NCBI RefSeq assembly: GCF_024347415.1
Contig: NZ_AP025476.1
Coordinates: 558,001 to 622,000 of the forward strand
DNA length: 64,000 nucleotides
Origin: Vibrio crassostreae
GTDB lineage: Bacteria; Pseudomonadota; Gammaproteobacteria; Enterobacterales; Vibrionaceae
Direction: 5' to 3'
Part shown: positions 56,605-64,000 of the stretch, one piece after another
Position numbering within the stretch: the first letter of the stretch is position 1
Layout: each line of letters opens with the position of its first letter
Notes under the pieces: model-generated
Databases searched by the model: none
What the model saw: only the letters and a program-made list of their open reading frames with translations
Told to the model about the DNA's origin: nothing
Translations under genes and position numbers: made by a program

Positions 56605-57032
56605 AGAAGTTTTCCTCTGTTGTATCCCTCATGGGTTAACTTCAGATTACGACTTTTAGGATTAAAGAACGTGATCTAGATCTTGTTTTGGTTGAGTGGA
56701 ATAAGCATTAAAATCAAATGTGATCTTACGCAAGTCTTGATATATTTTTGGTGAAAAATGCTTGTTATCCTTATGAAAAACGATAACTTGGAGGCAAGGC
56801 TTCGCTAAAAATTAAACCAGTTTTTAGGGGCGTCCTACAGCTTATTGAAAGTGCTTGATTGAAAATTGCTCAATAGTATTTTGTGATATAGGTCTCGTGA
56901 TATATATCGCTACGTAAGCTTCTTCTGAATTAGATAAGCAAAAGCCGCATAAGTCTTCTTATGCGGCTTTTGTGTTTTTAGACTTACCTAATCCCCTTTA
57001 GCTCTCCAACTGTGGGATTGATTGACGCGATC
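56605..57032. other. gap between raiA and the MltF-like gene
   Basis: 428 bp with no convincing gene. The raiA promoter should lie at its left. The right part holds a bidirectional terminator (56940-56972). The middle (about 56690-56930) is AT-rich and unassigned; a small RNA there cannot be excluded. Confidence 0.4.
56940..56972. terminator. symmetric terminator downstream of the MltF-like gene
   Basis: AAAAGCCGCATAAG TCTT CTTATGCGGCTTTT, perfect 14-bp stem. It is oriented to serve the minus-strand mltF-like gene and any plus-strand transcript of the gap. Confidence 0.85.
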
Positions 57033-58487
57033 CTAATCGTTAGCGTTCAGTAATCTCGCTGTACCGTCTTCTCGGATGGCATTGATAGCTTGTAATTGTT
57101 TATAGATTACGAAGTAGCGATTGATGTTGGCAACATAGGTTACAGGTTCTTTACTCACGTACTTGCGAGTGATGATTTCTACGTTTTTAAACCAGATGTT
57201 TGGGTTGTAGCCTTTCTGCTTAGCAAGGCGCCTCATCTTTCTGATCTTAGCGGGACCTGCGTTGTAAGAAGCCAAGGTAAAGTAGATTTGATTGTCGGGT
57301 GATATTGCCGGGTCGTCAAAATATCGGTCTTTGATAAAACGCATGTATTTCACACCCGCATGGATATTGTTATCCACCTTATGGATGTTCTTTATGTTGA
57401 CGTTTTTATCTTTGGCGGTACTTGGTAATACCTGCATCACACCAATAGCCCCACGATGAGAAACTCTGCTTTGATCCAACCCAGACTCTTGGAAACCTTG
57501 TGCAGACATCATCAAAGGGTCGAATTCGTATTTACTCGAATACTTTTCAAAGACATCTGACAGCTTAGCCACTCGGTCTATTTTATTTGGGTTGAGTGCT
57601 CGACCTAACCAGCGAGTGTTGTCGATGTATTTCTGATAGATAACATTTCCAAGTAGGGTACCTGTTCGTGCAGTCTTGACGTATTTGTTTATCTCTTTCT
57701 TTAACTGAGGGCTGTTTTTTCTCAATGCCCATGCTATTTGGCCATTTTCACGTAAGGGCAAATCATGATGCACTTGAATGTTTTCCATTACATCTATCCA
57801 GAGCTTTGCTTTGTGGCTGTCCAGAATTGTGCCCTGAATATAACCTTGGTTAACCAACTCTATCAGCTCGTAGTCTTGCAATGATTCTTCAATGAAGTGG
57901 ACATGCAGTGGTGGTAAACCTAATTTGTTAAGCTCTTTATTGATTCTTTGTACACTCTCGAAGTAACTCGAGCTTGCACGTATCCACACCTCTTTGCCGC
58001 TCAATTGCTTGATTTCGGTGATAGGTTCGGCCTTTTTCCCTGTGATAATGAGTTCTTTACCATCTTTAATCATTGGATCTGAAAAATCGATGGTTCGTAA
58101 TCGTTTGTCGGTGATCGTTAGGTTCGCGACAGCGACATCACCATAGCCAGATTCTAAAGAGGGAAGTAGATCATCTCGTTGTACGGGGATGATTTGAACA
58201 TTGAGGTAGGGGTGTTTTTTACGAAGACTTTTTTCAAAGTGGTAGAGCATTTCTGCCACGATGCCTTTTGGCTTACCATCCTCGATGTAATAGAAACCAA
58301 GATCGGCAGAAACTAGCACTCTAACCGTTCCTTTGGTTTTGAGCACATCCAAGTCGCCCATGTAAGGCTTATTGCTTAATGGGGACAGTTCTAATGCGTA
58401 GGATAATTGGCTAAATAGCGATATCCAGATAAATAATAACAACCTACTCACATCCACACTCCATGTTGATGTTTTGTTAAAAGTCAT
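57033..58487 (-). CDS. mltF: MltF-like lytic transglycosylase with solute-binding domain
   Basis: 484 residues: a signal peptide (cleavage near SQLSYALEL), a type-3 extracellular solute-binding domain (about 45-300; VRVLVSADLGFYY, GDVAVANLTITDKRLRTIDFSDP) and an SLT family-1 catalytic domain (about 320-440; SAQGFQESGLDQ with the catalytic Glu, GAIGVMQVLPSTA, ASYNAGPAKIRKM). This fusion is the MltF plan, where the binding domain regulates the enzyme. The signal peptide has no lipobox, so the protein is likely periplasmic. E. coli MltF has 518 residues; a paralogue of MltF is possible. Confidence 0.85.
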   Translation of the reverse strand: MTFNKTSTWSVDVSRLLLFIWISLFSQLSYALELSPLSNKPYMGDLDVLKTKGTVRVLVSADLGFYYIEDGKPKGIVAEMLYHFEKSLRKKHPYLNVQIIPVQRDDLLPSLESGYGDVAVANLTITDKRLRTIDFSDPMIKDGKELIITGKKAEPITEIKQLSGKEVWIRASSSYFESVQRINKELNKLGLPPLHVHFIEESLQDYELIELVNQGYIQGTILDSHKAKLWIDVMENIQVHHDLPLRENGQIAWALRKNSPQLKKEINKYVKTARTGTLLGNVIYQKYIDNTRWLGRALNPNKIDRVAKLSDVFEKYSSKYEFDPLMMSAQGFQESGLDQSRVSHRGAIGVMQVLPSTAKDKNVNIKNIHKVDNNIHAGVKYMRFIKDRYFDDPAISPDNQIYFTLASYNAGPAKIRKMRRLAKQKGYNPNIWFKNVEIITRKYVSKEPVTYVANINRYFVIYKQLQAINAIREDGTARLLNAND

Positions 58488-58540
58488 CTTTTGAAGATAC
58501 CGTGTAATATGCGATCCATCAAGTTTGCGATATGTGGATA

Positions 58541-58573
58541 AAAAAAGCGCGCTAGTAAATTAGCGCGCTTTTG
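58541..58573. terminator. terminator between bamD and the MltF-like gene
   Basis: AAAAAAAGCGCGCTA GTAAAT TAGCGCGCTTTT; strong stem, mainly serving bamD (A run gives T run on the minus strand). Confidence 0.85.
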
Positions 58574-58595
58574 GGATTGAGATGTAAGAAGTTGA

Positions 58596-59324
58596 TTAAG
58601 GTAGTGGGTTTAACTCAATCAACTTTTCTGTTCTTAACACAGCGTCATCTAGGTTTAGTTGTTTATAAGCTTCTAGCTGAATCTTTAAAGATTTACGCGC
58701 TGCAATGGTATCTGGGTAAGTCTTTTGCAACTCTTGTGTTCTGTTAATAGCAGCAATCCACGCTTCGCGACGTAGGTAGAAATCAGCGGTTGCTAAATCA
58801 TAGTCGGCTAGGCGATTCTTAAGTGCGAACATGCGTTTTTGTGCATCTTCAGCATAGGGGCTGCTAGGGAAACGTTCGAGTAGTCGCTTGAAGTCAGCAA
58901 AAGCGAGTTTTACTGGTTCTGGGTCTCGGTCACTACGGTCGATATTAAAAATATCGTGCATGAAGTTTCGGTCTTGCGCCATGTGCGTTAAGCCGCGCAT
59001 GTAAAGAACCCAGTCTTGTTTCTCATGAGTTGGGTTCAAACGTAGGAAACGTGAAATGGTAGCAAGGCCAAGTGCCAAGTCATCATTTTTGTAGTAAGCG
59101 TAAATCAGATCGAGCTGTACTTGCTCAGAATAGGCGCCGAATGGGTAACGTGAGTCTAGGGCTTCTAGCTTTTCTATTGCTGAAAGCCAGCTACCGCTCT
59201 GTAGTGATTCTTGAGCGTCAGAGTAGAGAACCGATGGCGGTACATCTGGCACTATCTCTTCACTACTTGAACAACCAACCAAGAGTGATACGGCTAATAG
59301 ACCCGATAAAGTAAGGTGTTTCAT
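58596..59324 (-). CDS. bamD: outer-membrane protein assembly factor BamD
   Basis: Essential lipoprotein of the BAM complex that folds beta-barrel proteins into the outer membrane. 242 residues. The signal peptide ends with the lipobox LLVGCSSSEE (Cys18), so it depends on the lgt and lspA products. TPR-type helices fill the mature part (AQESLQSGSWLSAIEKLEAL, YSEQVQLDLIYAYYKNDDLALG, SPYAEDAQKRMFALKNRLADYDL). It is divergent from rluD, the conserved bamD-rluD arrangement. Confidence 0.96.
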   Translation of the reverse strand: MKHLTLSGLLAVSLLVGCSSSEEIVPDVPPSVLYSDAQESLQSGSWLSAIEKLEALDSRYPFGAYSEQVQLDLIYAYYKNDDLALGLATISRFLRLNPTHEKQDWVLYMRGLTHMAQDRNFMHDIFNIDRSDRDPEPVKLAFADFKRLLERFPSSPYAEDAQKRMFALKNRLADYDLATADFYLRREAWIAAINRTQELQKTYPDTIAARKSLKIQLEAYKQLNLDDAVLRTEKLIELNPLP

Positions 59325-59461
59325 GTCAGGCGTCGATTCCTTGAATTAAATATTTCGTAAGCTTCCGTTACTTTCTAACCAGTAACAGATACAATGATGC
59401 AATTATTCTATTTTATCCATACTAATGGGTATTAGTCTCACGGTTTTTAAAAAAGTTCGAT

Positions 59462-60436
59462 ATGGCTCAGCAGATCACATTAACAGACACAGTAAAAAGC
59501 AGCCAGTTAGGTCAACGTTTAGACCAAGCTGTCGCTGAACTATTTACCGATTTTTCTCGCTCTCGCATTAAAGAGTGGCTTCTTGACGGCAAAATCCAAG
59601 TGGATGGCGAAGTTATTACTAAGCCGCGCGTTAAGGTTTTGGGCGGTGAAGAGATCATCTTGCAAGCTGAACTTGCAGATGAAGAACGCTGGGAAGCACA
59701 AGATATTCCTCTAGACATTGTCTACGAAGATGATGACTTATTGGTTATCAATAAGCCTCGCGATCTGGTTGTACACCCAGGCGCAGGCACACCGGATGGA
59801 ACCATACTAAACGCATTGCTTTTCCATTACCCACAGATTGCAGAAGTGCCTCGTGCTGGTATTGTGCACCGTCTTGATAAAGACACAACAGGCCTTATGG
59901 TTGTGGCTAAAACGGTTCCAGCTCAAACTCGTCTTGTGCGTGCTCTTGCTAAGCGTCGTATTACTCGTGAATATGAAGCAATTGCAATTGGTAAAATGAC
60001 CGCTGGTGGTGTGGTAGAGAAAGGCATTAGCCGTCATGCAACTAAGCGTACCTTAATGGACGTAAATGAATTAGGAAAGCCAGCGGTAACTCACTACCGT
60101 GTTGCTGAGCACTTCCGCGAGCATACTCGTATTCGTCTACGCCTAGAAACGGGTCGTACTCACCAAATCCGTGTTCACATGTCATACCTTCAGCACCCGC
60201 TGCTAGGTGATGTTGCATATGGTGGCCGTGCTCGTATTCCAAAAGGTGCATCTGAAGAACTAACAACAATGATTCGTTCTTTTGACCGCCAAGCACTGCA
60301 CGCAGTCATGCTTAAATTTGTTCACCCAATTACAGGTGAAGAAGTTGAGTTCCACGCTCCTGTGCCAAATGACATGGTTGTGATGGCTGAAGCGTTGCGT
60401 GTTGATGCTCGCGAAAATAAAGAAGAAGACATTTAA
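59462..60436 (+). CDS. rluD: 23S rRNA pseudouridine(1911/1915/1917) synthase
   Basis: Makes three pseudouridines in helix 69 of 23S rRNA, needed for normal ribosome assembly. 324 residues (E. coli 326). The N-terminal S4 domain (LGQRLDQAVAELFTDFSRSRIKEWLLDGKIQVDG) precedes the catalytic domain with HRLDKDTTGLMVVAKT, which holds the catalytic Asp, and the RTHQIRVHM motif. pgeF follows with only one base between stop and start. Confidence 0.96.
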   Translation: MAQQITLTDTVKSSQLGQRLDQAVAELFTDFSRSRIKEWLLDGKIQVDGEVITKPRVKVLGGEEIILQAELADEERWEAQDIPLDIVYEDDDLLVINKPRDLVVHPGAGTPDGTILNALLFHYPQIAEVPRAGIVHRLDKDTTGLMVVAKTVPAQTRLVRALAKRRITREYEAIAIGKMTAGGVVEKGISRHATKRTLMDVNELGKPAVTHYRVAEHFREHTRIRLRLETGRTHQIRVHMSYLQHPLLGDVAYGGRARIPKGASEELTTMIRSFDRQALHAVMLKFVHPITGEEVEFHAPVPNDMVVMAEALRVDARENKEEDI

Positions 60437-60437
60437 T

Positions 60438-61178
60438 ATGTCGTTGATCATCCCTAACTGGAATGCACCCAATAACGTGAAGGCATTTGCGTCGACACGT
60501 GTAGGTGGCTTTTCTACTGGTGCGTATCAAGGATTAAACCTAGGTACGCATGTTGGGGATGATGCTTCGCTTGTTGAAAACAATAGAACTTGGCTTAAGC
60601 AGCAAGCGAACATGCCGGCAACTCCGGTATGGCTAAATCAAACCCATTCAACAGATGTTGTTACGGTTTTACAACCTACGGCGGATATTCTTGATGCTGA
60701 CGGTGCATTTACCACTGCTAAAGGTGTTGTTTGTTCTGCGATGACAGCTGATTGTTTACCTGTAATCCTTACTGATACGAAAGGCACTCAAGTTGCTGCC
60801 GTTCATGCTGGTTGGCGTGGTCTTGCTGGTGGAATTCTTGAAAATGCCGTCGCAAAGTTTTCGAAACTAGATTCAGAGAATAAGATCATTGCTTGGCTTG
60901 GGCCTGCAATAGGCAAACAAGCCTTTGAAGTCGGCGATGATGTGTTGGAAGCGTTTGTTAGCTTTGACCCTCAAGCTAAGCTTGCATTTAAAGCCAAGCC
61001 TGAACAGGGTAAATGGCTAGCGAATATGTCTCAGCTTGCAACGCAACGACTGAACAAAGTTGATGTAACTTCTGTGATAGACTCCAATCTATGCACCTTC
61101 GCTGATGCGGATGCGTTCTATTCTTATCGTCGTGATGGCATTACGGGACGCCAAGCTACTTTTATTTGGTTAGAGTAA
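60438..61178 (+). CDS. pgeF: peptidoglycan editing factor PgeF (YfiH, multicopper-oxidase-fold family)
   Basis: In E. coli PgeF prevents misincorporation of serine into peptidoglycan precursors; the family is also annotated as polyphenol oxidase or purine nucleoside phosphorylase. ATG 60438, one base after the rluD stop, gives 246 residues (E. coli 243); a longer frame to 60399 overlaps rluD and is rejected. Conserved residues: NQTHSTDVV (His), MTADCLPVILTD (Cys), AAVHAGWRGLAGGIL (His). Same rluD-pgeF-clpB order as E. coli. Confidence 0.93.
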   Translation: MSLIIPNWNAPNNVKAFASTRVGGFSTGAYQGLNLGTHVGDDASLVENNRTWLKQQANMPATPVWLNQTHSTDVVTVLQPTADILDADGAFTTAKGVVCSAMTADCLPVILTDTKGTQVAAVHAGWRGLAGGILENAVAKFSKLDSENKIIAWLGPAIGKQAFEVGDDVLEAFVSFDPQAKLAFKAKPEQGKWLANMSQLATQRLNKVDVTSVIDSNLCTFADADAFYSYRRDGITGRQATFIWLE

Positions 61179-61250
61179 TCTTTAGCTAGTGCAACTAGTC
61201 ATCCAGCCCATTTATATTTTCATATAAACTCTATTCTTCATTCTTATCCC

Positions 61251-61279
61251 TTGAAAATCCGCGTTACCGTATCCATCTT
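61251..61279 (+). promoter_or_regulatory. candidate sigma-32 (heat-shock) promoter of clpB
   Basis: A -35-like CTTGAAA at 61251-61257 is a perfect sigma-32 element. After a 13-16 base spacer, TATCCATCT at 61271-61279 partly matches the -10 CCCCATNT. It lies about 45 bp before the clpB start. Confidence 0.7.
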
Positions 61280-61320
61280 CTAAGCATAAGATAAACATAT
61301 CTAAGAGTAGGAAGGTTGGC

Positions 61321-63894
61321 ATGCGTCTCGATCGATTCACTAGTAAATTCCAAATTGCGATATCTGATGCTCAGTCACTCGCATTAGGTCGTGATCACCA
61401 ATATATAGAACCTGTACACCTAATGGTGTCTTTGCTGAATCAAGATGGTAGTGCAATTCGCCCATTGCTCACCATGCTGAATATTGATGTGGTTCAATTA
61501 CGTTCTAAATTGAGCGAAATATTAGACCGAGTGCCTAAAGTCAGTGGCATTGGTGGTGACGTTCAGCTATCGAATGCGATGGGAACGCTGTTTAATCTAT
61601 GTGATAAGGTCGCGCAAAAGCGTCAAGACAGTTACATATCTTCAGAAGTATTCCTACTTGCTGCCATTGAAGACAAAGGCCCTTTAGGAAACCTACTTAA
61701 AGAGCTAGGTCTTACCGAGCAAAAATTATCTCAAGCAATTGAACAAGTTCGTGGCGGCCAAAAGGTCGATGACCCGAATGCGGAAGACAGACGTCAAGCA
61801 CTAGAGAAGTTCACCATTGATCTGACGGAAAGAGCAGAGCAAGGCAAGCTTGATCCGGTAATTGGCCGAGATGACGAAATCCGTCGCACTATCCAAGTAC
61901 TTCAACGCCGTACTAAGAATAACCCTGTCATTATCGGTGAACCTGGTGTCGGTAAAACAGCGATAGTCGAAGGTTTAGCGCAGCGTATTATCAATAATGA
62001 AGTACCGGAAGGTTTGAGAGGCCGACGTGTACTTTCGTTAGATATGGGCTCTTTGATTGCCGGTGCTAAATATCGTGGTGAATTTGAAGAACGTTTGAAA
62101 TCAGTTCTTAACGAATTATCAAAAGAAGAGGGCAACATCATTCTCTTCATCGATGAAATTCACACCATGGTAGGTGCGGGCAAGGGTGAAGGCTCTATGG
62201 ATGCGGGTAATATGCTGAAACCAGCATTGGCCCGTGGTGAACTTCACTGTGTAGGTGCAACGACACTCGATGAATATCGCCAGTATATAGAGAAAGATCC
62301 CGCGTTAGAGCGTCGATTCCAAAAAGTGATAGTCGATGAGCCAACCGTGGAAGACACAGTCGCAATTCTCCGCGGTTTGAAAGAGCGCTATGAACTTCAC
62401 CATCATGTAGAAATTACCGACCCAGCGATTGTCGCAGCGGCAACCTTATCTCATCGATACGTTTCTGACCGTCAGTTGCCAGATAAGGCGATTGATCTGA
62501 TTGATGAAGCGGCTTCGAGTATTCGTATGCAGATCGACTCAAAACCTGAGTCACTAGATAAGCTCGAGCGTAAGATCATTCAGTTAAAGATCGAGCAGCA
62601 AGCTCTTACTAATGAGAATGACGAAGCCAGTGAAAAACGCCTTCGAACACTACAAGAAGAGCTTTCTGATAAAGAACGAGATTTCGCAGAGCTCGAAGAA
62701 GTGTGGAATGCAGAGAAAGCCGCACTTTCTGGCACACAACACATCAAGTCCGAGTTAGAACAAGCTCGTATGGATATGGATTTTGCAAGACGTGCTGGTG
62801 ATCTTAACCGAATGTCTGAATTGCAATATGGTCGAATCCCAGAATTAGAGAAGCAGTTAGATCTTGCGACTCAAGCTGAGATGCAAGAGATGACCTTACT
62901 ACGTAATAAGGTCACGGATGCAGAAATTGCAGACGTACTATCGAAGCAAACAGGTATCCCTGTTTCTAAAATGCTAGAGGCTGAGAAAGAGAAGCTTCTT
63001 AAAATGGAAGGTGTTCTGCACAAGCGTGTTATTGGTCAAGCGGAAGCAGTAGAAGTGGTATCGAACGCGATTCGTCGTAGCCGTGCTGGTTTATCTGATC
63101 CGAACAAGCCGATTGGCTCCTTCTTATTCCTTGGCCCAACTGGTGTTGGTAAAACCGAGTTATGTAAAACACTCGCAAACTTCATGTTTGATAGTGACGA
63201 TGCAATGGTGCGCATCGATATGTCTGAGTTTATGGAGAAACACTCTGTTGCTCGTTTGGTTGGTGCTCCTCCAGGTTACGTTGGATATGAAGAAGGTGGC
63301 TACTTAACAGAAGCGGTACGCCGCAAGCCCTATTCGGTGATTTTGCTAGATGAAGTAGAGAAAGCGCATCCTGATGTATTCAATATATTATTGCAGGTGC
63401 TTGATGATGGACGCTTAACTGATGGACAAGGTCGGACCGTCGACTTTAGAAACACGGTAGTGATCATGACTTCGAACCTTGGCTCTTCGAGAATTCAAGA
63501 GAACTTCAATACGCTCGATTACCAAGGAATAAAGAATGAGGTGATGGAAGTAGTAGGCAAACATTTCCGTCCTGAGTTTTTGAATCGAGTTGATGAAAGC
63601 GTTGTGTTCCACCCATTAGGTCAAGAGCACATTCAATCGATAGCCGCTATTCAGCTTGAGCACCTCAAGAAGCGAATGGAAGACAATGGTTATGAGCTTG
63701 AAGTCTCGGATAAAGCACTCAAGTTAATTTCTCAAGTCGGTTTTGACCCAGTATATGGTGCACGACCTTTGAAAAGAGCGATTCAACAAAGTGTCGAGAA
63801 CCCTTTAGCGAAAGCAATATTGGCAGGAAAAATTAATCCAGATAAAAAAGTACAACTATTAGTAAACAACGACCGCATTATTGCTCACCAGTAG
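61321..63894 (+). CDS. clpB: ATP-dependent disaggregase ClpB
   Basis: Hsp100 chaperone that, with DnaK, rescues aggregated proteins. 857 residues, exactly the E. coli length. An N-domain (about 1-145), AAA+ module 1 (Walker A GEPGVGKT, Walker [11 protein letters not shown]), the long coiled-coil middle domain (about 410-525) that marks ClpB, and AAA+ module 2 (Walker A GPTGVGKT, Walker [12 protein letters not shown]) are all seen. AGGAAGG precedes ATG 61321. An internal GTG used in E. coli for the short form would fall near the end of the N-domain, but I did not verify it. Confidence 0.97.
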   Translation: MRLDRFTSKFQIAISDAQSLALGRDHQYIEPVHLMVSLLNQDGSAIRPLLTMLNIDVVQLRSKLSEILDRVPKVSGIGGDVQLSNAMGTLFNLCDKVAQKRQDSYISSEVFLLAAIEDKGPLGNLLKELGLTEQKLSQAIEQVRGGQKVDDPNAEDRRQALEKFTIDLTERAEQGKLDPVIGRDDEIRRTIQVLQRRTKNNPVIIGEPGVGKTAIVEGLAQRIINNEVPEGLRGRRVLSLDMGSLIAGAKYRGEFEERLKSVLNELSKEEGNIILFIDEIHTMVGAGKGEGSMDAGNMLKPALARGELHCVGATTLDEYRQYIEKDPALERRFQKVIVDEPTVEDTVAILRGLKERYELHHHVEITDPAIVAAATLSHRYVSDRQLPDKAIDLIDEAASSIRMQIDSKPESLDKLERKIIQLKIEQQALTNENDEASEKRLRTLQEELSDKERDFAELEEVWNAEKAALSGTQHIKSELEQARMDMDFARRAGDLNRMSELQYGRIPELEKQLDLATQAEMQEMTLLRNKVTDAEIADVLSKQTGIPVSKMLEAEKEKLLKMEGVLHKRVIGQAEAVEVVSNAIRRSRAGLSDPNKPIGSFLFLGPTGVGKTELCKTLANFMFDSDDAMVRIDMSEFMEKHSVARLVGAPPGYVGYEEGGYLTEAVRRKPYSVILLDEVEKAHPDVFNILLQVLDDGRLTDGQGRTVDFRNTVVIMTSNLGSSRIQENFNTLDYQGIKNEVMEVVGKHFRPEFLNRVDESVVFHPLGQEHIQSIAAIQLEHLKKRMEDNGYELEVSDKALKLISQVGFDPVYGARPLKRAIQQSVENPLAKAILAGKINPDKKVQLLVNNDRIIAHQ

Positions 63895-63909
63895 TTGAAG
63901 TAAGAATTG

Positions 63910-63952
63910 TAGGTACGATTGGCCAAAATCAAGGTGTAATCGTACCTATTTT
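63910..63952 (+). terminator. probable terminator after clpB
   Basis: TAGGTACGATT pairs perfectly with AATCGTACCTA over a 17-base loop, then TTTTG. A large loop and a short T run make it moderate. Confidence 0.6.
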
Positions 63953-64000
63953 GAACGCTTTGTGTGAATAGTGTTCGAACGGTCGCCGGTGGCGGTTTTT
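63953..64000. other. sequence after clpB up to the window edge
   Basis: 48 bases with no gene. In E. coli an rRNA operon follows clpB, so the GC-rich CGGTCGCCGGTGGCGG followed by TTTTT may belong to its upstream region, but nothing here proves this. Confidence 0.2.

Noticed and set aside
58533..58541. Perfect DnaA box TGTGGATAA near the MltF-like gene
   Set aside because: Isolated single copy, expected by chance in a genome; no further boxes nearby.

Overview
This is a chromosomal window from a gammaproteobacterium of the genus Vibrio. The evidence is gene order: lysS-vpsR, mutH-rppH-ptsP, rpsT-murJ-ribF-ileS-lspA-fkpB-ispH, aroF-tyrA, slt-trpR-yjjX, pheA-raiA and bamD-rluD-pgeF-clpB are arranged as in Vibrio cholerae chromosome 1. 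Vibrio-specific regulators (VpsR, HlyU) sit at their expected places. Base composition and intergenic repeats would fit the Splendidus clade, but that is inference. Almost all of the window is core genome. The one clear mobile element is an IS3-family insertion at 21772-23197.

Layout. 1-2892: partial trmN6, brnQ, fldB. 2995-9544: the xerD-dsbC-recJ-prfB-lysS run, with the programmed frameshift in prfB. 9816-12497: vpsR, a 40-residue small ORF, a DUF1127-like gene and a small unknown gene. 12587-16638: mutH and rppH-ptsP diverging around a 615-bp gap packed with DnaA boxes. 16647-21384: a TSUP permease, lgt, thyA, a ToxR/CadC-like membrane regulator and an orphan membrane protein. 21385-23234: a repeat-rich gap and the insertion sequence, which split the terminator of nptA. 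23235-26599: nptA, nhaR, hlyU, rpsT. 26851-34655: murJ, ribF, ileS, lspA, fkpB, ispH. 34772-39706: a BtsSR-type two-component system, a CstA-family transporter and a DUF2799 lipoprotein, with a phased array of BtsR-like boxes in the 39.1-39.3 kb gap. 39798-42990: murQ-anmK divergent from nagZ (cell-wall recycling). 43237-48868: aroF-tyrA under TyrR boxes, an M23 peptidase, a PilZ protein and ettA. 49132-58487: slt, trpR, yjjX, a GGDEF-EAL protein, pheA with its pheL attenuator, raiA and an MltF-like transglycosylase. 58596-64000: bamD, rluD, pgeF, clpB and the sequence after clpB.

How the genes fit together. Several themes recur: wall synthesis and recycling (murJ, nagZ, anmK, murQ, slt, mltF, M23, pgeF), lipoprotein maturation (lgt, lspA), translation (prfB, lysS, ileS, rpsT, ettA, raiA, rluD), aromatic amino-acid synthesis with three visible regulatory layers (TyrR boxes, trpR, pheL attenuator), and c-di-GMP output (VpsR, PilZ, GGDEF-EAL). 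The two signals I rate highest are non-coding. One is the array of ten box positions spaced 20-21 bp upstream of the cstA-like transporter. The other is the DnaA-box cluster between mutH and rppH, a candidate DARS2-type element.
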